Positions 57,701 to 64,000 of a stretch of DNA of 64,000 nt are shown in pieces. Below the pieces are notes generated by a model. The model did no database searches and was not told where the DNA came from. It saw nothing but the letters and a program-made list of their open reading frames with translations. The number at the start of each line of letters is the position of its first letter. The stretch's first letter is position 1. The position numbers and the translations under genes were made by a program. The stretch is from Dama dama (taxonomy: Eukaryota; Chordata; Mammalia; Artiodactyla; Cervidae): positions 9,176,001 through 9,240,000 of the forward strand of contig NC_083714.1 in the NCBI RefSeq assembly GCF_033118175.1, given 5' to 3'.

Positions 57701-60700
57701 TGAGTTCAGTTCAGTACAGTCGCTCAGTCATGTCCGACTCTTTGGGACCCCATGGACTGCAGCACGCCAGGCCTTCCTGTCCATCGCCAGCTTCCAGAGT
57801 TTTCTCAAGCTCATGTCCATTGAGACGGTAATGCCCTCCAACCATCTCATTCACTGTCATACCCTTATCCTCCTGCCTTCAATCTTTACCAGCACTAGGG
57901 TCTTTTCCAACGAGTCAGGTCTTTGCATCAGGTGGCCAGAGTTTCAGCTTCAACATCAGTCCTTCCAATGAATATTCAGGACTGATCTCCTTTAGGATGG
58001 ACTGGGTGGATCTCCTTGCAGTACAAGGGACTCTCAAGAGTCTTCTCCAACACCACAGTTCAAAAGCATCAATCCTTGGGCACTCAGCCCTCTTTATAGT
58101 CCAACTCTCACACCCATACATGACCACTGGAAAAACCACAGCTTTGACTATACGGACCTTTGTTGGCAAAGCAATGTCTCTGCTTTTTAATATGCTGTCT
58201 AGGTTGCTCATAACTTATCTTCCAAGGAGCAAGTTTCTTTGAATTTCATGGCTGCAGTCACCATCTGCAGTGATTTTGGAGCCCCCCAAAATAAAGTCTG
58301 TCACTATTTCCATTGTTTCCCCATTTAATCGCCATGAAATGATGGGACCTTAGTTTTCTGATGATCTTAGTTTACTAGTTTACTGAATGTTGAGTTTTAA
58401 GCCAACTTTCTCACTCTCCTCTTTCAGTTTCGTCAAGAGGCTCTTTAGTTCTTCTTCACATTCTGCCATAAGGGTGGTGTCATATGCATATCTGAGGTTA
58501 TTGATATTTCTTTCAGCAATCTTGATTCCAGAGTGTGATTCATCCAGCCTGGCATTTTGCATGATGTACTCTGCATACAATTTAAATAAACAGGGTGACA
58601 ATATACACCTTGAGGTACTCCTTTCCCAATTTGGAACCAGTCTTTTGTTTCATGACCAGTTCTAACTGTTGCTTCCTGACTTGCATACAGATATCTCAAG
58701 AGGCAGGTCAGGTGGTCTGGTATTCCCATCTCTTTCAGAATTTTCCAGTTTATTGTGATCCACATAGTCAAAGACTTTAGCATAGTCAGTAAAGCAGAAA
58801 TAGATGTTTTTCTGAAACTGTTGCTTTTTTTGATGATCCAGGGGATGTTGGCAATTTGATCTCTGGTTCCTCTGCCTTTTATAAAATCAGCTTGAATATC
58901 TGGAAGTTCACAGATCACATATTGTTGAAGCCTGGACTGGAAAATTTTGAGCATTACTTTGCTACCATGTGCGATGAGTGTAATTGTGTAATAGTTTGAG
59001 CATTCTTTGACATTGCCTTTCTTCGGGATTGGAATGAAAACTGTCCTTTTCCAGTCCTGTGGCCACTGCTGAGTTTTCCAAATTTGCTCGCATATTGAGT
59101 ACAGTACTTTCACAGCATCATCTTTTAGGATTTCAAATAGCTCAACTGGAATTCCATCACCCCCACTAACTTTGTTTGTAGTGATGCTTCCTATGGCCCA
59201 CTTGGCTTCACATTCCAGGATGTCTGGCTCTAGGTAAGTGATCACACCATCGTGATTATCTGGGTCGTGAAGATCTGTTTTGTATAGTTTTTCTGTGTCT
59301 CCTTGCCACCTATTTTTAATATCTTCTGCTTCTGTTAGGTCCATACCATTTCTGTTCTTTATTGAGCCCGTCTTTGCATGAAATGTTCCCTTGGTATCTC
59401 TAATTTTCTTGAAGACCTCTCTAGCATTTCCCATTCTATTGTTTTCCTTTATTTCTTTGCACTGATCACTGAGGACAGCTTTCTTATCTCTTCTTGCTAT
59501 TCTTTGGAACTCTGCATTCAAATGGGTATTTCTTTCATTTTTTTCCTTTGCTTTTCACTTCTCTTCTTTTCACAGCTATCTGTAAGGCCTCCTAAGACAA
59601 CCATTTTGCTTTTCTGCATTTCATCTTCTTGGGGATGAACTTGGTAATTGCCTCCTGTACAATGTCTCGAACCTTCGTCCATAGTTCATCAGGCACTCTG
59701 TCTGTCAGATCTGGTCCCTTAAATTGATTTCTCCCTTCCACTGTATAATCAGAAGGGATTTGATTTAGGTCATACCTGAATGATCTTGTGGTTTTCCCTA
59801 TGTTCTTCAATTTAAGTCTGAATTTGGCAATAAGGAGTTCATGATCCGAGCCACAGGCAGCTCCTTGTCTTGTTTTGCTGACTGCTATAGAGCTTCTCCA
59901 TCTTTGGCTGCAAGAATATAATCAATCTGATTTCAGTGTTGATCATCTGGTGATGTCTATGTGTAGAGTCTTCTCTTGTGTTGCTGGAAGAGGGTGTTTC
60001 CTATGATATGTGTGTTCTCTTGGCAAAACTCTATTGGCCTTTGTCTTGGTTCATTCTGTATTTCAAGGCCAAATTTGCCTGTTACTCCAGATGTTTCTTG
60101 ACTTCCTACTTTTGCATTCCAGTGCCCTATAATGAAAAGGATATCTTTTTGGGTGTTAGTTCTAAAAGGTCTTGTAGGTCTTCACAGAGCCATTCAACTT
60201 CAGCTTCTTCAGTACTACAGGTCGGGGAATAGACTTTGATTACCATGATACTGAATGGTTTGCCTTGGAAATGAACAGAGATCATTCCATCAATTTTGAG
60301 ATTGCATCCAAGTACTGCATTTGGACTCTTTTGTTGACTATGATGGCTAGTCCATTTCTTCGAAGGGAATCTTGCCCACAGTAGTAGATATAATGGTCAT
60401 GAGTTAAATTCACCCATTCCAGTCCATTTTAGTTTGCTGATTGCTAAAATGTCTACATTCACTCTTGCCATCTCCTGTTTGACCATTTCCAATTTGCCTT
60501 GATTCATGGACCTAACATTCCAGGTTCCTATGCAATACTGCTCTTTACATTATTCGACAATGCTTCCATCACGAGTCACATCCACAACAGGGTGTTGTTT
60601 TTGCTTTGGCTCCCTCTCTTCATTCTTTCTGGAGTTATTTCTTCACTGATCTTCAGTAGCATATTGGGCACCTACCGACCTGGGGAGTTCATCTTTCAGT

Positions 60701-61050
60701 GTCCTATCTTTGTGCCTTTCATACTGTTCATGGGGTTCTCAAGACAAGAATACTGAAGTGGTTTGCTAGTCCCTTCTCCAGTGGCCCTCGTTTTGTCAGA
60801 ACTCTCCACCATGACCCATCCATCTTGGGCAGCCCTACACGGCATGGCTGATAGAGTCATTGAGTTAGACCAGCTGTGGTCCATGTGATTAGACCACTCC
60901 TTACCTTGAACATGGGGTATCTCCTCACAACTGCCGCTCCTGACCTTGGGCGTGGGGTATCTCCTCACAGCCGTCACTTCTGATCTTGGACGTGGGCTAT
61001 CTCCTCTCAGCTGCTCACTGCTCCAGTGCCGCACAGCCACTGCTCACTGC
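57701..61050 (-). mobile_element. Near-full-length BovB (RTE) LINE, antisense
   Basis: The tail complement is at 57,701, the 3' region to about 58,400, the RT in the longest open piece of the window (59,521-58,445 minus, 358 codons, with KVSGGDGIPVELFEILKDDA), then linker, endonuclease region and 5' UTR. It ends in three GC-rich repeats of about 37-40 bases (GGGGTATCTCCTCACA type) at 60,900-61,020. Total about 3.35 kb, close to the known BovB length of about 3.2 kb. RT text after TGHETKDWFQIGKGV is shifted (PQGVYCHPVYLN), and the endonuclease part has several breaks, so it is not active as read. Confidence 0.92.
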
Positions 61051-61679
61051 TGATGCTGTGTGGTGGAAATAAAACTGAAAGTTCTGGGATAAACGTGCCG
61101 ATTATAGAACACATTTAATCCAGCTTTCTACAAAACAACAGTGACAACAATACTTCACATTTGTTTCATACTTCATTTTATATCAGGTTGCTGTCTGTAG
61201 TCTTTTTGATGCTGCCTTCTAATAACCAATTTCACTGGTTTTTCAATAAATCCTCTGGGATCCTTCTTCAGCAGCTCTGGTCTGGCCTCTGGCCCTGGAA
61301 CGTACGTAGGTCCCTCAGCTCTTTGGAGCCAGATTAACCCCAGCCTCTTGGTCCCACTTCCCAGAGTTGTAACGAGTTGCTAAGAGCACTCCATCCCTCC
61401 CACACACCTGCAAGCAGACAGCTGTGTCTAGAGCTCAGCAAGTACCACAGTCTAGACCCCAGGGCTCCTGGCAAATGTGGGGCAGGACAGACAGAGGGCA
61501 GACAGACAGACGGGTGCTCGGCAGTGTCCACTGCTAGGCCTGGGAGCCACTGTTCCTGCCAGACCTCATGTAAACCGGAAGCTTTCTGACCCTCATCCCC
61601 TCCTGGCAGGCCTTTCCATCCCTGTGTCCTCAGAGGTCTCTGCCCATGTGCTCTTTCCCCAAACTTGCCTTCTCTTTTT
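61051..61679. other. No gene recognised
   Basis: AT-rich to about 61,250, then GC-richer with a short (ACAG)-type run near 61,487-61,512. No domain or splice evidence. Confidence 0.4.
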
Positions 61680-61795
61680 TTGGCCTGGGAAATCCCATGG
61701 ACAGAGGAGCCTGCTGGGCCACAGTCCGAAGGTTCACAAAAAGTCTGACATGACTTAACCAGTAAATAACAACAATGAGTTGATGAGAAAGTGAA
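61680..61795 (+). mobile_element. Bov-A SINE fragment, sense
   Basis: Contains GGGAAATCCCATGGACAGAG and a TCTGACATGACTTAACCAG end, followed by a short AACAACAA tail. Confidence 0.7.
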
Positions 61796-62085
61796 AGAAG
61801 GTAAAAAAAAAAAAAAACACAAAGCAATAAAAAATCCTGTCACTGTCTTTAGAAGGTAATTGTAATAGAGGACCTACCATCACCCTAAGAAACTTTCAGA
61901 TGAACACACAGTTGGAAATTGTACTGTGTTCCTATATCCTACCATACACATTCGTGCTATAATCTGACAGCAAATACTTGTGAAATCACAATAATTATCA
62001 TGATAATCAGTTTCTGCTATTCATCACTATACTCTTCATTTTCCACACATATTTGTTTAATATTTAATCAGTACCAGCAGGCATT
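61796..62085. other. No gene recognised
   Basis: AT-rich stretch with an A15 run near 61,803-61,817. No gene signal. Confidence 0.4.
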
Positions 62086-62190
62086 CTCTAAGGGCTTCCC
62101 TGGGCACTCAGACAGTAAAGAATCTGCCTGCAATGCAAGGGACCTGGCTTTGATCCTTTGGTGGGGAAGATCCCCTGGGGAAGGAAATAG
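62086..62190 (+). mobile_element. Bov-tA-type tRNA-derived SINE head, sense
   Basis: Text AGAATCTGCCTGCAATGCAA and GACCTGGCTTTGATCCTTTG represents the tRNA-Glu-derived head with a B-box-like segment. The BovB-derived tail is lacking or truncated. Not a functional tRNA. Confidence 0.8.
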
Positions 62191-62589
62191 CTAATGGCTA
62201 ATGACTCTAGGACTTTCGATCACTAGAGAACTCCTGGCCCCACAGAACATTAATAGGTGAGTGCCCTCCCATAAGCCTCCATCCCAACACTAAGACTAAG
62301 CCACACCCAAAAGCCAGCAAGCTGTAGTGCCAAAGACCCCTCATCTATGGTTCAGCCAAATAGGGGCACAGCCTTGCACATCAGCAGACAGCCTGCTCAA
62401 AGCCATACTGAACCCATACACCCCAAACCACATTACTGGACCCAGCCACTGCCCGTCAGAAAGACAAGATCTAGATCCACCTACTAGAACAAAATGAAAA
62501 TCCTCCCAACCAGGAAACCTTCACAAGGCATTAGTCCAACCCCACTCAGGAGAGGTAGACTCTCCTGAGGAAACTACAGCCTTTCAACC
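62191..62589. other. No gene recognised
   Basis: C/A-rich sequence, possibly L1 5'-side or internal material, but not assigned with confidence. Confidence 0.35.
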
Positions 62590-63840
62590 AAAAAAGGGAT
62601 CACAAACACAGTAAATTAAACAAAACGAAATGACAGAGAAACATCCAGCAGATGAAGGAACATGGTTAAAACCCAAAGGACTGAACAACAAAAATAAACA
62701 AATGAGACCTAAGCAATTTAAAAGCTTTTGCACAACAAAGGAAACTATAAGCAAGGTGAAAAGACAGCCCTCAGTATGGGAGAAAAAATAGCAAATGAAA
62801 CAACTGACAAAGAACTGATCTCCAAAATATACAAGCAGCTCATGCAGCTCAATACCAGAAAAATAATCAACCCAATCACCAAGTGGACAGAAGACCTAAA
62901 TAGACACTTCTCCAAAGAAGACATACAAATGGCTAAAAAACACATGAAAAGATGGTCAACACTGCTCCTTATTAGAGAAATGCAAATCAAAACTACAGTG
63001 ACGTACCATCCAACAAGGGTCAGAATGGCCATCATTAAAAAGTCCACAAACAGTAAATGCTAGAGAGGGTGTGAAGAAAGGGGAATCCTCTTGCACACCT
63101 GGTGGGGAAAGAGGCCAATATAGCCACTATGGAGAACAGTATGGAGATTCTGTAAAAAACTAGGAATAAAACTAGCATATGACACAGCAATCCTACTAAA
63201 GTGCATATACCCAGAGGAAACCATAACTGAAAAAGACATATGTACCTCATTGCTCACTGCTGTACTATTTACAATAGTTAGGATATGGAAGCAACCTAGA
63301 TGTCCATCAACAGATGAATGGATAAAGAAGTGTGGTACACATATACAGTAGAATACTACTGAGCCATAAAAAGGATCACATTTGAGTCACTGCTAATGAG
63401 GTAGATGAATGCAGAGCCTATTACACAAAGTGAAGTAAATCATAAAGAGAAAGACAAATATTGTATATTAACGTATATATAGGGAATCTAGGAAGATGGC
63501 ACTGATGAACCTACTTGCAGGGCAGCAATGGAGATGCAGACATAGAGAACAGACTTGTGGACACAGTGCCGGAAGGAGAGGGTGGGATGAATTGAGAGAT
63601 TAGCATGGAAACATATACTTTAACATATGTAAAGCAGATAGCCAGTGGGAATTTGCTGCATGACACAGGGACCCCAATCTGTGACACCTAGAGGGGTGGG
63701 ATTGGGAGGTTTTGAAGAGGGAGGGGACATGTGTATACCTATGGCTAATTCATGGTGATATACAGAAGCAACCATAAAAATATCATAAGGTAATTATCCT
63801 GCAAGTAAAAATGAAATAAAACTTTGTAAAGAAAGAAAAA
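62590..63840 (+). mobile_element. L1 ORF2 3' end and 3' UTR, sense
   Basis: ORF2 C-terminal text is read in one frame over 62,728-63,063 (KWTEDLNRHFSKEDIQMAKK; HMKRWSTLLLIREMQIKTTV), then broken. The 3' UTR ends at an AATAAAACTTTGTAAAG-type end with an A-rich tail at about 63,820-63,842. 5'-truncated. Confidence 0.9.
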
Positions 63841-64000
63841 AGGACAGGTATAGAGTACCTTCCACTTACTGATTTCTGGATCTGTTCCAAGCTACACTGC
63901 ATCAACCACTAGGAGGATAAGAAATCTCAAGAGAACATCTCATAACGGCTTTACAAATACATATTAGAGTAAATGAACGAACCAATACACACAGTGAAAT

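Noticed and set aside
58445..59521. 358-codon open frame, longest in the window, as a host gene
   Set aside because: It is BovB reverse transcriptase and linker sequence within a LINE.
62086..62190. Possible tRNA gene
   Set aside because: The B-box-like text belongs to a ruminant tRNA-derived SINE. No cloverleaf is supported.

Overview
The window is mammalian nuclear DNA from a ruminant, most likely a bovid. It is dense in BovB (RTE) LINEs, ruminant L1 copies, Bov-tA and BOV-A2 SINEs and a ruminant ERV LTR family. At least four degenerate, intron-containing TSPY copies on the plus strand make a Y-chromosome location by far the best guess. That location is inferred, because the window itself carries no chromosome label. 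I see only one protein-coding gene that looks intact. The other gene material is pseudogenic.

Layout. 1-11.9 kb: antisense L1, a BovB 5' UTR piece, a TSPY-type upstream unit split by a 3-kb BovB with an inverted 5' part, then TSPY pseudogene A (8.5-10.9 kb). 11.9-16.4 kb: segmental-duplication sequence, L1 and BovB. 16.4-18 kb: an apparently intact two-exon gene (17,028-17,820) behind a TATA/CCAAT/CRE-like promoter. It encodes a basic N-terminal part and six acidic 19-residue repeats, and I do not recognise the family. 18-22 kb: L1 pieces, a Bov-tA, and a second promoter plus exon 1 of the same family, broken. 22-27.6 kb: a patchwork of related low-copy repeats with a roughly 0.65-kb inverted pair. 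27.7-35.1 kb: antisense BovB, L1, an LTR and duplicated blocks. 35.1-36.4 kb: three more promoter-module copies, one of them inverted, with almost no coding sequence. 36.5-41.9 kb: a 13-exon piece of SCO-spondin (SSPO) on the minus strand, with introns and splice sites largely kept but the frame broken. 42-48 kb: TSPY pseudogene B, its upstream region hit by a BovB tail and its fourth exon cut by an LTR. 48.3-50.3 kb: antisense BovB. 50.3-57.4 kb: an approximately 60-bp-period array, then TSPY pseudogenes C and D in tandem. 57.7-61.05 kb: a near-full-length antisense BovB. 61-64 kb: SINE pieces and an L1 3' end.

How it fits together. The TSPY copies share an ampliconic arrangement: a degenerate array of about 60 bp period, then an upstream unit, then the exons, all in one direction. 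The promoter modules of the new gene family form a second amplicon. Both upstream regions carry an ATTGG (inverted CCAAT) and a CRE-like octamer, as is common in genes expressed in spermatogenic cells. This suggests, but does not prove, germ-line expression of the one intact gene. All family assignments and alignments were made by eye.
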